Shown one piece after another: positions 20,938-31,600 of a stretch of 64,000 nucleotides of DNA. A program made the position numbers and the translations under genes. The stretch covers positions 1-64,000 of the forward strand of contig JAJFKF010000080.1 in the NCBI GenBank assembly GCA_021773365.1, given 5' to 3'. The notes beneath the pieces are model-generated. The model saw nothing but the letters and a program-made list of their open reading frames with translations, was not told the origin of the DNA and did no database searches. The DNA is from Gammaproteobacteria bacterium. Lineage in GTDB: Bacteria; Pseudomonadota; Gammaproteobacteria; Steroidobacterales; Steroidobacteraceae. Within the stretch, counting starts at the first letter, position 1. The number at the start of each line of letters is the position of its first letter.

Positions 20938-23900
20938 AATCCAGCACCGCAGCTGAACCCGCCGCCCGCCGCTCATGGGCAGAAACAACAACAATCGCGA
21001 TGTCACTGCTTCTCATGCTGCTGGGAATCGTGGTCATCGTCGGCTGGCACGGCGATCTGCCCGCACTGGTGCAAATCAGCCCCGGCCTGGCGCCGATGCA
21101 ATACAACACCGCGCTCGGCTTTGTCCTGGTCGGGATGAGCCTGCTGTTTTCGATAAGGGACTACCGGCGAACAGCGGCCGTACTGGGCGGATTCATCGGT
21201 GCTCTGGCCCTGTTGACGCTACTGGAATATGGGCTGGACAGGGACTTCGGCATCGATCAGGCCTTGTTCAAAGCCCCGTTGATGGATCAGACATCCCATG
21301 CCGGGCGCATGTCACCGCTGACCGCGCTGTGCTTCCTTCTCAGCGGCCTGAACCTGCTGCTGGCGGGATTGCTCCAACGACGCAGCTTCCGCTCATTCTC
21401 ATCGGCACTGTTCGGCTCGCTGATTCTGGCGCTTGGCGGCATGGCGCTGATCGGCTATCTCACCGGGCTGGTTGGCGTCTACGCCTGGGGGCAGATGACT
21501 CGAATGGCTGCGCATACAAGCGTGGGATTCGTACTGGCAGGCATCGCCATGCTCGGTTGGGTCTGGCACGGTGGCGGCAGACGGGAACTGGCCAGCCGCC
21601 GCTGGGTGCCGATCCCCGTCGGCATAGCCTGCCTGACCGCTACCTTTGTATTCTGGCAGGCCATGCTGTCCTACGAGCGGCAGACTGCTCTTCAGGCCAC
21701 GGAGGCCATGGCTGATTCAACTTCCGGGCTGATCCAGGCAACGATGGACTCCTGGATACTGGCCATCACACGCATGGCGCAGCGCATGGAGACAGCCGCG
21801 CAACTGCCACGCCGGGAGGAGTGGGAGAGCGACGCCCGCAATTATCTCGAGGACATCCCGGTCATTCACGCACTTGAATGGCTGGACAGCACATCCGTCG
21901 TACGCTGGGTCATACCACTGGAAGGCAACAAAGAACTGATCGGAACCAACCCCAATCAGGAACCAACGCGCCAGCGCATCATGCTGGAGGCTCAGCGAAC
22001 CCATGCCACACAGCTGTCTCCCGCTCTGGAGCTGATCCAGGGTGGCCAGGGCGTTCTGGCTTTCTCGCCGGTCCACCGCGAGGATGAAGCCAGAGGATTC
22101 GTGGTAGCCGTGTTGCACGTCGATCAGATTGTCGAATCGATATTGACCGGCCGTGGCACTGACGATTACCGGATCGAGCTGTTCGAAGGCGCAAGTCGCA
22201 TTTACACCTCATCCGTCCCGACGCCGGACGAACAGCGGCTGCCCTCGGCGAGGTCTGTGGTCACCCTGCCCGGCGCATCCTGGACCGTGCAGGTTGAACC
22301 CATTTCAGCCGTGCTCGCCGGGTGGTCGCCGTTCATCGCCATCGTTGCTCTGGCCGGCCTGATCGTTTCCCTTCTGGTACCCGCCTGCATTGCCTTTGCC
22401 CAGGCCGCCGCACGCAGGGCACGGGAAGCGGAACGCTCCGCGGAACAGGTGCGTGAAAACGAAGAGCGCTTCCGCCGGGCATTCGGCGATGCGCCCATCG
22501 GCATGGCTCTGGTAGGAACTGACGGCCGTTGGCTGCGGGTCAACCATTCCCTGTGCCGCATGCTCGGGTACTCGCCGGAGGAACTGCTGGCCACGAATTT
22601 CCAGACCCTCACCCACCCGGATGACCTGAACGCGGATCTCGATCAGATCAAAAAAATCATGGCCGGTGAGATCGCCTCCTACGACATGGAAAAGCGCTAT
22701 CTGCACAAGAGCGGGCGCCTGGTCGAGGCATCGCTCCATGTATCCCTGATACGCGATCGCCGCGGGCAACCGGCCTATTTTGTCTCGCAGATCGTGGATA
22801 TCACCCAGCGCAAGGAAATGGAGCGCATGAAAAGTGAGTTTGTTTCCACGGTCAGCCATGAACTCCGCACACCGCTAACCTCCATCCGCGGTTCGCTCGG
22901 ACTGATCGAGGCCGGCGCGCTCGGCCCGCTACCGGAGAAGGTTGCGGGTATGGTCCGGATTGCCCACCAGAACAGCGAACGACTGATACACATCATCAAC
23001 GACATTCTCGACATTGAGAAGATCGAATCCGGAAAACTGCAGCTGCACCTCACGAACATCAGGGTCGCGGACTTCCTGCGCGAGGCGCTGCAGGGCAACC
23101 AGGGCTACGGCGAAAAGTATCAGGTGCGCTTCGAGCTGGAACAGGCGCCCGCGGATAAGGTTGAAGTGGCCGCCGACCCTGACCGGCTGATGCAGGTTAT
23201 GGCCAACCTCCTATCCAACGCAGCCAAATTCTCCAACGCCGGCGAATCCGTTCGCATACGCGCCCGGGCGCAGGGCCAGTTGGTGCGCATCGAAGTTGCA
23301 GACACCGGCGCGGGCATTCCACAGGAGTTCCACGCAAGCATCTTCGAGAAATTCGTGCAGGCGGAATCCACCACCGCGCGTCGCTTCGAGGGTACCGGCC
23401 TTGGATTGAGCATCACCCGGCAGCTGGTCGAGGCAATGGGAGGCAAGATCGGTTTCGAATCAGCCGTAGGCAAAGGCACCACCTTCCACTTCGAGCTGCC
23501 TCAGGTCGCGCTGCAACCGGCGGCAGCTCACACGGATGGCGCATCTGGCGGCGCGAATCGCCGGGTACTGATCTATGGTGACGAGCTGACAATGACAGGC
23601 GAACGACCAGCGCTGCCTCGCATACTGCATGTCGAGGACGATGTGGATCTCAGCAATGTCATTGACGCCGCGCTGACCGGCAAGGCTGCGGTGGTGACGG
23701 CCACCAGCCTGCAGATGGCACAGCAGCTGTTGAGTGAACAGAGTTTTTCCCTGGTGGTACTGGACATCGCCCTTCCGGATGGCAGCGGCCTTGAACTGCT
23801 GGAGCGCCTGGATCAGGATTCCGGCAAGGCAGTACCGGTTGTGATTCTCTCAGCCAGCGAAACGACTCACGAAACCCGCAGCCAGGTCGCCGCTGCGCTG

Positions 23901-23984
23901 GTGAAATCACGCATGTCGGAAACACGCGTCGTGGAAACCCTGCTCGCCTTGATTCGAAAGGCATCGGGTACGCCTTCCCGCTGA
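20934..23984 (+). CDS. Hybrid histidine kinase with membrane sensor, CHASE-like, PAS and receiver domains
   Basis: A 1016-residue hybrid kinase translationally coupled to the preceding kinase. An N-terminal membrane block of several hydrophobic segments (to about residue 200) is followed by a transmembrane segment and a periplasmic CHASE-like region to about 470. Then come a PAS domain (FRRAFGDAPIGMALVGTDGRWLRVN), HisKA with H642 in VSHELRTPLTSIRGSLG, HATPase (NLLSNAAKFSNAG, GTGLGLSITRQL), and a receiver with D944 in VVLDIALPDGSG and the DD pair in HVEDDVD. The membrane block shares pattern with the kinase at 24171. The output partner is unknown; the C-terminal receiver suggests a phosphorelay. 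Confidence 0.9.
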   Translation: MKSSTAAEPAARRSWAETTTIAMSLLLMLLGIVVIVGWHGDLPALVQISPGLAPMQYNTALGFVLVGMSLLFSIRDYRRTAAVLGGFIGALALLTLLEYGLDRDFGIDQALFKAPLMDQTSHAGRMSPLTALCFLLSGLNLLLAGLLQRRSFRSFSSALFGSLILALGGMALIGYLTGLVGVYAWGQMTRMAAHTSVGFVLAGIAMLGWVWHGGGRRELASRRWVPIPVGIACLTATFVFWQAMLSYERQTALQATEAMADSTSGLIQATMDSWILAITRMAQRMETAAQLPRREEWESDARNYLEDIPVIHALEWLDSTSVVRWVIPLEGNKELIGTNPNQEPTRQRIMLEAQRTHATQLSPALELIQGGQGVLAFSPVHREDEARGFVVAVLHVDQIVESILTGRGTDDYRIELFEGASRIYTSSVPTPDEQRLPSARSVVTLPGASWTVQVEPISAVLAGWSPFIAIVALAGLIVSLLVPACIAFAQAAARRAREAERSAEQVRENEERFRRAFGDAPIGMALVGTDGRWLRVNHSLCRMLGYSPEELLATNFQTLTHPDDLNADLDQIKKIMAGEIASYDMEKRYLHKSGRLVEASLHVSLIRDRRGQPAYFVSQIVDITQRKEMERMKSEFVSTVSHELRTPLTSIRGSLGLIEAGALGPLPEKVAGMVRIAHQNSERLIHIINDILDIEKIESGKLQLHLTNIRVADFLREALQGNQGYGEKYQVRFELEQAPADKVEVAADPDRLMQVMANLLSNAAKFSNAGESVRIRARAQGQLVRIEVADTGAGIPQEFHASIFEKFVQAESTTARRFEGTGLGLSITRQLVEAMGGKIGFESAVGKGTTFHFELPQVALQPAAAHTDGASGGANRRVLIYGDELTMTGERPALPRILHVEDDVDLSNVIDAALTGKAAVVTATSLQMAQQLLSEQSFSLVVLDIALPDGSGLELLERLDQDSGKAVPVVILSASETTHETRSQVAAALVKSRMSETRVVETLLALIRKASGTPSR

Positions 23985-24170
23985 GAACCAGGACGCTTTT
24001 GTCACGGCGGCCCCGCTCCTGAAGTCGACAGATTCATCGTGCGCGGCAAGTGAAACACACTTCGCGACATGCACTATGGACAACCCCGATATCCATAAGC
24101 ACAATGGCGCGCCGTAGTCGTGCAGTACACTGCGGCGGCGCAATGACTGGCAGCCAGGCCTCGGTATTGA

Positions 24171-26792
24171 ATGCCCATCGAGCAGCGCATGAGTCAAGGA
24201 AGCAGCATCGAACGCCGTCTCACGTTGTTCTCCAGATTCGCGGCCGCATTGTCGGTCGCGGTATGCCTGCTGGTATTGCTGGGATGGGTAGTTGATATCC
24301 CGGCGCTGAAAAGCCTGCTACCGGGATTCGCCACGATGAAGGCGAACACGGCGGTGGCCTTCGGCCTGAGCGCGGCATCGCTGTGGCTGCTGACCATGGA
24401 GCGACACGAACCCTCGCAGGACATTGCGCGGACAATGGCGCGGCTGGCGGCCGCCGCCGTAGTGCTGCTCAGCGCGGTAACACTCAGCGAATACTTCTTC
24501 GGATGGCAATCCGGGCTCGATCAATGGCTGGTACGGGACCTCGCTCCCGGAAGTCTGCACCCTGGGCGCATGTCTTCGGCGACAGCCGCCAGTTTCATCG
24601 TGCTGGGAACCGGTCTGCTGCTGTTTGACATTCAGTCACCACGCGGGCGATGGGCCACCCAGTGGCTGGCGCTGGCGGTTGCCTTCAATGGGTTCGTGGC
24701 GGTGCTGGGCTATGTGTATGGCGTCCAGTCCCTCTATGGCGTTCAGCCCTACAGCTCGATGGCGCTGCATACCGCACTGCTGTTCTTTCTGCTCGGCGTG
24801 GCACTGCCATGCGCGCGGCCGGCGGTCGGTATGGTCGCGCGTGTAATCGCCGACGATGCCGGTGGCTTTCTTATCCGTCGCCTGCTGCCCGCAATCATCC
24901 TGGTACCGGTTGCCGTAGGCACGCTGCGCCTGTACGGACAGCTGGCGGGGCTGTATACCTCGGAATTCGGCGTGGCCATCTACACCGTCGTCAACATTGC
25001 GATCCTTGCCGTGCTGGTGTGGTGGACAGCCGCTTCGGTGCGACGCACCGACGCCAGCCGCAAGCGAGCACAAAGCAAGTTGCAGGCACAGCTCGGCCGC
25101 CTTGATCTGCTGCAGCAGATCACCCATGCCGTCGGCGAACGACAGGATCTGAGCAGCATCTTTCAGGTGGTGCTGAGCCGACTGGAGACGGACCTGCCGG
25201 TTGAGTTCGCCTGTGTCGGTCTGTTCGACACGACGACCCGGCGCTTCACAATCAACACCATCGGTGCGGCAACCGCACCACTTGCCAACGACACCCTCCT
25301 CACAGAACTCACGTCCATCGAAATCGAACACAACGGTTTGGCGCGTTGCCTCGAGGGCCAGCTGGTCTATGAGCCCGACATCAGCGCCATACAGCTACCG
25401 CTTCCGCGGCAGCTGACCCGTGCGGGAATGCGCTCACTGATTCTGGCGCCGCTGCTGTCCAACAGCGGCGTATTTGGAGCCATCGTAGTTGCACGGCGCC
25501 GGGCCGGAGCCTTCAGCAGCAACGCCTGCGAGTTCCTCAATCAGCTCGGCGAGCATGTCGGCCTGGCCGCACACCAGGCGCAACTGTACGAATCCCTGCA
25601 GCGCGCCTACGACGAGCTGCGCCAGAGTCAGGACGTGATACTGCAGCAGGAGCGACTCAAGGCCCTGGGGCAGATGGCAAGCGGCGTCGCCCACGACATC
25701 AACAACGCCATCTCGCCCATGGCGCTGTACACCGAACTGCTGCTGCAGCACGAGTCCGGACTCAATGAGCGTGCACGCGAGTACCTGACCACCATACAGC
25801 GCGCCACGGAAGACGTCGCGCAGACCGTATCGCGCCTGCGCGAGTTCTACCGGCCGCGCGAGCAGCAGGCGACATTCAGTGCCCTGGACCTCAATTCACT
25901 GGTGCAGCAGGTGATTGACCTGACGCGCGCGCGATGGGGCGACATCGCGCAAAGCCGCGGCATAGACATCCAGCTGCTCAATGAACCGGCCCCGGACCTG
26001 CCCTGCCTGCTTGGCGCCGAGAACGAGATCCGCGACGCCCTCACCAACCTCATATTCAACGCTGTGGATGCCATGCCCGAGGGCGGCACGCTCGGCGTAC
26101 ACACCCGGGCTGGCGACGAATCATGGGTGGAAGTCGAGATCTCTGACACCGGCCTGGGAATGAGCGAGGAAACACGGCGCCGCTGCCTGGAGCCTTTCTA
26201 TACGACCAAGGGTGAGCGCGGCACCGGCATGGGCCTGGCCATGGTCTTCGGCATGGCGCAACGCCATGGCGCAGAGCTTCAGATTGAAAGCACGGTTGGC
26301 GCCGGCACCGTGATGCGCCTGCGCTTTCCGGCAGCCGGCAATACCGAATCCACACACCACTCGGCCGAGCCCGCCAACGCCCCGGCGCGTGGCCTGCGCC
26401 TTCTCACGATCGACGACGACCCGCTGGTCATCCGTTCCTTGTGCAGTACGTTGGAGAGCGACGGCCATATCGTCATCACGGCGGATGGCGGCCAGGCTGG
26501 CATCGACACATTCCGCGACGCGCACGCGCGCGGCGAGCGTTTTGCCGCCGTCATAACCGACCTTGGCATGCCAGTGGTCGACGGACGCAAGGTGGCTGCC
26601 GGCATCAAGGCTGTTTCACCGGCCACGCCCGTGCTGCTGCTCACCGGCTGGGGCCAGCGTCTGACTGCGGAAAACGACATTCCGGCGCATGTCGACTACG
26701 TGCTGAACAAACCACCGCGGCTGCAGGATTTACGCGCAGTGCTGTCCAGCGTTGCCGCAAATGAACAGACTGAACCCGGCGTCTCCAACTAA
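24171..26792 (+). CDS. Hybrid histidine kinase with membrane sensor, GAF and receiver domains
   Basis: An 873-residue hybrid kinase. The N-terminal membrane block (about residues 20-290) resembles that of the neighbouring kinase, including an FATMKANTAVAFGLSA stretch matching LAPMQYNTALGFVLVG there. A GAF-like domain follows at about 310-470. HisKA has H508 in SGVAHDINNAISPMALY, the NtrB-like non-HELR type, and the HATPase shows NAVDAMPEGG and TGMGLAMVFG. The receiver ends the protein with D797 in ITDLGMPVVDGR and the TIDDDPL acidic pair. Start choice is uncertain: ATGs at 24171 and 24189 both lack a strong ribosome site. The HisKA type differs from its two upstream neighbours. Confidence 0.9.
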   Translation: MPIEQRMSQGSSIERRLTLFSRFAAALSVAVCLLVLLGWVVDIPALKSLLPGFATMKANTAVAFGLSAASLWLLTMERHEPSQDIARTMARLAAAAVVLLSAVTLSEYFFGWQSGLDQWLVRDLAPGSLHPGRMSSATAASFIVLGTGLLLFDIQSPRGRWATQWLALAVAFNGFVAVLGYVYGVQSLYGVQPYSSMALHTALLFFLLGVALPCARPAVGMVARVIADDAGGFLIRRLLPAIILVPVAVGTLRLYGQLAGLYTSEFGVAIYTVVNIAILAVLVWWTAASVRRTDASRKRAQSKLQAQLGRLDLLQQITHAVGERQDLSSIFQVVLSRLETDLPVEFACVGLFDTTTRRFTINTIGAATAPLANDTLLTELTSIEIEHNGLARCLEGQLVYEPDISAIQLPLPRQLTRAGMRSLILAPLLSNSGVFGAIVVARRRAGAFSSNACEFLNQLGEHVGLAAHQAQLYESLQRAYDELRQSQDVILQQERLKALGQMASGVAHDINNAISPMALYTELLLQHESGLNERAREYLTTIQRATEDVAQTVSRLREFYRPREQQATFSALDLNSLVQQVIDLTRARWGDIAQSRGIDIQLLNEPAPDLPCLLGAENEIRDALTNLIFNAVDAMPEGGTLGVHTRAGDESWVEVEISDTGLGMSEETRRRCLEPFYTTKGERGTGMGLAMVFGMAQRHGAELQIESTVGAGTVMRLRFPAAGNTESTHHSAEPANAPARGLRLLTIDDDPLVIRSLCSTLESDGHIVITADGGQAGIDTFRDAHARGERFAAVITDLGMPVVDGRKVAAGIKAVSPATPVLLLTGWGQRLTAENDIPAHVDYVLNKPPRLQDLRAVLSSVAANEQTEPGVSN

Positions 26793-26961
26793 TTGATTTT
26801 CTTATGAAATAACTGGCGGGCGCGAGAGATCCATATCCGAGGATTAATTCCTATAAATCAATGCGTTATAAGACCTGTGATTATCGGAACCACCAGAACA
26901 GGCTGCGCTGCTGCCTTATTTTGAGGCGGCGTTGTGAGGACAGCCCGGAGAGCGAGGCGGC

Positions 26962-27957
26962 TTAGCGCATCTCGCGGATGACGATGGTGTTCCCGGCGCG
27001 TTCCGCCGAGAGCCCAGCGACACGCACCAGATAATCCGCAAGCGATTGCGGATCGTCTGCGTCGAAGACGCCTGAGTACTGGCGCATGCGCAACTGCTCG
27101 CCCTCGATGTGGATCTTGGGGGTGCGGTTGTAGCGGTTGAAGTCCTCCGCAATCTCCGCCAGCGTGTCGCCGCTGAAGGTGAAGCTGCGGTTACGCAGGA
27201 CGGCGGTTTGTTCGTTCATCGTCAGGACGCGAGCCTGGGCCGGACCCGTCGCCGGCACCTTGATCGCCTCGCCCGCGCCGAGGATGCGCTCACTGTTCAC
27301 TTCCACCCGGCCCTCGAGCACCGACACCGTCACGCTCGCGCTGCGCCGGTGCACCGCGAACTGGGTGCCGAGCACGCGCACCACGGTGTCCCCGCTGGTC
27401 ACCCGGAAGGGGCGGTTTGCGTCGCGCTCCACGGTGAACAGGGCTTCGCCCGCGGTCAGGTTCAAATCCCGCCGTTCGCCGGTCAGGCGCACCTGCACGC
27501 GCGAAGAGGGGTCCAGTTCGATCATCGAGCCATCCTCCAGCTCGATGGTCCGCTGCTCGCCGATGGCGGTGGCATAGGTCTGCCAGGAGCCCGGTCCGGC
27601 CAGCATCCACCACCCGCCGGCGGCGGCCGCCACCGTGGCGGCGATGCCCGCGCTCCATGGCCACCGGTGCGCGCTCATCGGCGCAGTGGTCTGTCCGGTG
27701 CGCCCGCTGCCTAGACTGACGACATTGCTGACACCCGTCGCCGTCGCCAGGATGTCGTCCACGTCAAAGTCCGAAAGGTCGGTCTGGCCCGCTTCCTTGT
27801 CCAGGGCGGATGCCAGCAGGAACTCCTTCACGTGCTGCGGGGAAGCCTTTATCCACGCGGTGAATGCCGCCCGTTCGGCGTCGCCGCCGCGATTCAAGGC
27901 GCCAACCCAGCGGGCGGCCTGTTCCGGCATACCGTTTTCGGGTTGCTGAATGTTCAT
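26962..27957 (-). CDS. FecR-type anti-sigma/signal transducer (locus B)
   Basis: A 331-residue inner-membrane FecR protein: cytoplasmic DUF4880-like head (QAARWVGALNRGGDAERAAFTAW), one membrane segment near residues 100-120, and periplasmic FecR domain with YATAIGEQRTIELEDGSMIEL and GEALFTVERDANRPF. The ATG at 27957 overlaps the sigma stop by four bases as ATGA; a GTG nine bases upstream is possible but less likely. It would hold sigma factor B inactive until the receptor at 28647 signals through its STN domain. The 169-bp gap to the kinase gene downstream contains nothing I can name. Confidence 0.92.
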   Translation of the reverse strand: MNIQQPENGMPEQAARWVGALNRGGDAERAAFTAWIKASPQHVKEFLLASALDKEAGQTDLSDFDVDDILATATGVSNVVSLGSGRTGQTTAPMSAHRWPWSAGIAATVAAAAGGWWMLAGPGSWQTYATAIGEQRTIELEDGSMIELDPSSRVQVRLTGERRDLNLTAGEALFTVERDANRPFRVTSGDTVVRVLGTQFAVHRRSASVTVSVLEGRVEVNSERILGAGEAIKVPATGPAQARVLTMNEQTAVLRNRSFTFSGDTLAEIAEDFNRYNRTPKIHIEGEQLRMRQYSGVFDADDPQSLADYLVRVAGLSAERAGNTIVIREMR

Positions 27958-28541
27958 CGGTCCCACTGCATCCTTCGCAACTGGGTGCGTGCCTGCGTTA
28001 GACAGGTTTCAATCTTCCGTGCCGAAATTCCCAGCTTCGTGCCAATCTCTTCATAGGAATATCCGTCCCGTTTGTGCAGGAGAAATACCGCCAGGTGCAT
28101 GGCCGGGAGCTTCCCCAGCGCCGCCCGAAGCTGCTTCTGCATGTCCAGACGGTCGGTCATCTCGTCCGCCGCGACTTCGACCGGCTGTTCCGCCAGTTGC
28201 TCCACGGTCTCCGAATCGTAGGTGATCCAGCTGCGGTTGCGTCCCCGCATGCGGAACTCGAACACCACATGCGAGGCGATGCCAAACAGGTAGGCCCGGG
28301 GCTGCTGCACCATCTCGCTGTGGTCGATCCGCGAAAGGCGCATGAACACCTCCTGGGCCAGGTCTTCCGCATCCTCCGTGCGGCGCAGTCGGCGCATGAG
28401 GAACCGGTGCAGCTCGGCCGCATAGTTCTCGAAGGCCGACCCCGCGAAACTCGCGGCCCGGCTGGTTGTGCCTGCCTTGATCAAGGGCGTGCCCTGTTTT
28501 TTTCCGAGGCGGACCGTCCGACGGTCCCCGCCTGGGAGCAT
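27954..28541 (-). CDS. ECF RNA polymerase sigma factor, FecI-like (locus B)
   Basis: A 195-residue ECF sigma factor: region 2 at about 45-95 (TEDAEDLAQEVFMRLSRI, QPRAYLFGIASHVVFEFRMR) and region 4 at about 140-190 (LGKLPAMHLAVFLLHKRDG, YEEIGTKLGISARKIETCL). The first 25 residues are extra compared with minimal FecI proteins, so the true start might be internal. It is transcribed divergently from its probable target receptor at 28647 and overlaps the FecR gene by four bases. The 105-bp divergent region must hold both promoters. Confidence 0.92.
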   Translation of the reverse strand: MLPGGDRRTVRLGKKQGTPLIKAGTTSRAASFAGSAFENYAAELHRFLMRRLRRTEDAEDLAQEVFMRLSRIDHSEMVQQPRAYLFGIASHVVFEFRMRGRNRSWITYDSETVEQLAEQPVEVAADEMTDRLDMQKQLRAALGKLPAMHLAVFLLHKRDGYSYEEIGTKLGISARKIETCLTQARTQLRRMQWDR

Positions 28542-28576
28542 AGTGTGTGCGCCGCGGACTTTTTCCCGCTCTTTTT

Positions 28577-28582
28577 ATAATA
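28577..28582 (+). promoter_or_regulatory. TATAAT-like box in the divergent region of locus B
   Basis: A TATAAT hexamer lies about 65 bp before the receptor ATG within the divergent sigma/receptor gap. No convincing -35 is visible at the standard distance, so this is a candidate only. The locus A repeated element is not present here. Confidence 0.35.
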
Positions 28583-28596
28583 ATCCGGGGAATTTC

Positions 28597-28650
28597 ATGA
28601 AAACCACCACACCAGTGCCGCATCAGACCTGCAAAAGGGGAGTTTCATGA
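28597..28650 (+). CDS. Possible 17-residue leader peptide overlapping the receptor start
   Basis: An ATG at 28597 preceded by GGGGAATTTC opens a 17-codon frame (MKTTTPVPHQTCKRGVS) whose TGA overlaps the receptor ATG as ATGA. The two ribosome-site regions, GGGGAATTTCATGA and GGGGAGTTTCATGA, are near copies, so the second may have arisen by a short duplication. It could couple translation of the receptor to its leader, or be fortuitous. Confidence 0.3.
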   Translation: MKTTTPVPHQTCKRGVS

Positions 28651-31600
28651 ACGCGTTTCACCGTATCGCCGCAATTTTTCTGCTTGGGGTCCTGGGCCAG
28701 GCAGCCACGGCGCAACAAACCGGATCGACCATCGCCGTGAAGATCGATGCGCAGCCCATGGAACGTGCCCTCCAGTCCTTCGCCAGGCAGAGCGGTCTGC
28801 AGGTGATCTTCCCGACGGACCTGGCCAGGAACCTGACTTCTCCGCCGATCGACGGCCGGTTCAGCCCGCGGATGGCGCTGAATCTGCTGCTGGCTGGCAC
28901 GCAACTCTCGTATGAGTTCGTGAACGACAAGACCATCGCCATCCGGTCCGCTTCGATCGCCAGGGGCGGTGGCACCGGAGCCGTGCAGCAGGGCGGTGCG
29001 GAAATGCGGCTGGTCCAGGTCACCCCCCAGCAGGCGGCTTCTGCCCAGGCGAATCAGCCCGCCACGGTAGCGCGGCCCCCGCAGACCGCAGAGGAAGCCA
29101 GCGAACTGGAGGTTGTCTCCACCAGGATCGACGGCCTGAACAAGAAGTCGATCTTCCAGGCCACCGAGGAAGCGGCGCTGCCGTACAACGTCATGGACCG
29201 CGAGGAGATCGCGCGCATGGGCGTGACCAGCATCGATGAACTGTTCCGCAACATTCCCGAGATCACCGGCTACGGCAACAACACCCAGTCCCTGGTCGGC
29301 AACACGAGCAATTCAGGTGGCGCCACGTATTCCGCCAACTCGGTGAATATGAACGGTTTCGGCTCACAGCAGACGGTGGTGCTGGTCAATGGCCGCCGCC
29401 TCGGTGAGGCAACCCAGTTCGTGGGTCCTGACATCAGCCGCATTGCGATCGGATCGATCGAACGCATCGAGATCCTGCCCGCGGCGGCTGCGGCCATCTA
29501 CGGCGGCGGCGCCGCCGGCGGCGCCATCAACATCATCATGCGCAAGGAATACGAGGTCAAAGACCTGACGACGTACTTCGGCGCCGGCAGCAATGGGGGT
29601 GGCGAAGAGCTGCGCTCGACCTATGTCGACGGCCGCGCCTTCAACGGCGGCAGAACCCGCCTGACCTCGACCTTCGACTTCAGCAAGCGCCAGCCGCTGC
29701 GGGTGGGCGAACGCGATTTCCTGGATCGGGCGCTGCAACGGTACGGGCAGGACACCTCATACCAGATCAGCGGCCGCTCGGCTTTCGAGAGGGTTTTCCT
29801 TACCGCAACGGGCGCGCCTGTGGGCACCATAGTTTCCAACAGCGCGACACTGGGGCTGGGCATCCCCGGCAATCCGGGGGCCCGGTATGCGGCCATCCCC
29901 ACCGGCATCACCACCGCCGAATCCGCAGCGTTGACCCGCAATTCATTCGTGGCCACCGCCGGCACCTACAACCAGGGCACCCGCTTTGAGCGCTCCCTGC
30001 TGTACCGTCCGGTGGAGAACTACAGCTTCGGTGCTCAGTTGGAGCACGCCCTCCTGTCCGATGAAAAGCTCTCGCTGTTTTTCGAAACGGTGGTGTCCTA
30101 CCAGCGCCAGGACTACAGCTACCCCTCCTTTCAACGATGGAACCTGGAGGCGAACCACATCTTGAACCCGTTTCGCGATACCGATGGAGCCGGCCCGCTC
30201 GTGGGCGTACCCATCATCGTCTACATGGATCCTACCGATCTTGAGGACTCCAGTGATCTGCAGGAGCGCACGGATGCCCGCGTAACGGTGGGCCTGAAAG
30301 GCAAGATCGGCCCGCGATGGGACTGGATGTTCGACCTGTCCGCGCAACGCGGCGCCGCTGATTCCACCAGTTCGCAACCGGCAAACTACGCATATTACTT
30401 CGCCCGCACCAATGTCAGCACAGGCTCCCCTGCAGCCTCGCTGGCGGAGCGGTGGGCGGTTTACAACCCGTTCCAGGATCATGTGCAGTATCCAAACAAC
30501 CAGCCTGAACTCTGGCATTTTGTGCGCAACAGCTACTATATAAACAAGAATGCCGAAGGCGCCTTCCGTGCAGTGGGCACTCCGTTCAACCTTCCGGCAG
30601 GCGCCGTGAAGCTCTCCCCCGGCATGGATGTGCGTCTGGATCACAACACCTTTGCACAGGACTACGATGTGAGTGAGGAGGCGTTCGAACTGCTGGGACA
30701 AACCAGCGGCACCCAGAAAAGCGGCAATTCCAGAACCACCTATGGTGCCTTCCTCGAGGCGAACATTCCGGTGTTCAGTCCGAAGTGGAGCCCCCTGGGA
30801 CTGCATTCCCTCGATTTGAACCTGAGCCGTCGCTATGACGATTCCAATCGCTCCGAGCAGGTGAGTTCCGACACCCTCGCGATGCGCATCTCCATCGTGA
30901 AGGATGTGATGTTCCGGGCGTCGAGGACCAATGGATTCGTGCTCAACCGCAACAACACGGATACCTTCGCGGCGAGCCAGGATGTTCTCATCAACATCCA
31001 GGATCCGCGTCGTGGCAATGTGTCCACCTCCACCCTCGTGCCCACCTATATCACCGGTGGAAACCCGGATCTGAAGACGGAGTTCATCGAGTCCACCAAC
31101 TACGGTGCACTGCTGCGGCCGCGCTTCATTCCCGGTTTGTCGGTGAACGTGAACTACTTCGAGAACGAGCGGCTCGATACGCCCGCCTCGGTCACGCTGG
31201 CCAACCTGCTTAACTTCCCGGACGACTACCTGGGCCGTCTGGTACGTGCGCCGCTGACCGCTTCGGACACGCAAGCGGGATACACCGGCGGAGCCATCCA
31301 GTCCATCGACCTGCGCCGGATAAATCTCCAGCGAGTCCTCCAGCGTGGTGTGAACTACAACATCAACTACAGCCTTCCCGTCCCGGCGGAGTTTGGTGCG
31401 GTGGACTGGGCCATCAAAACCACCAACTATCGCACCTACATCCGGCAGGTTCGTCCCGGGGTGGCGCCTGTCGAATACGTGAACGCCCAGAACCAGCCGT
31501 TGAGCTGGAGGGGCAGCAGCAGCATCTTCTGGAAGCGTGGCCGTACGCTTGTCGGTGTGACCGGCAACTACATCAATTCCTACTTCGCGAGCACGACCGC

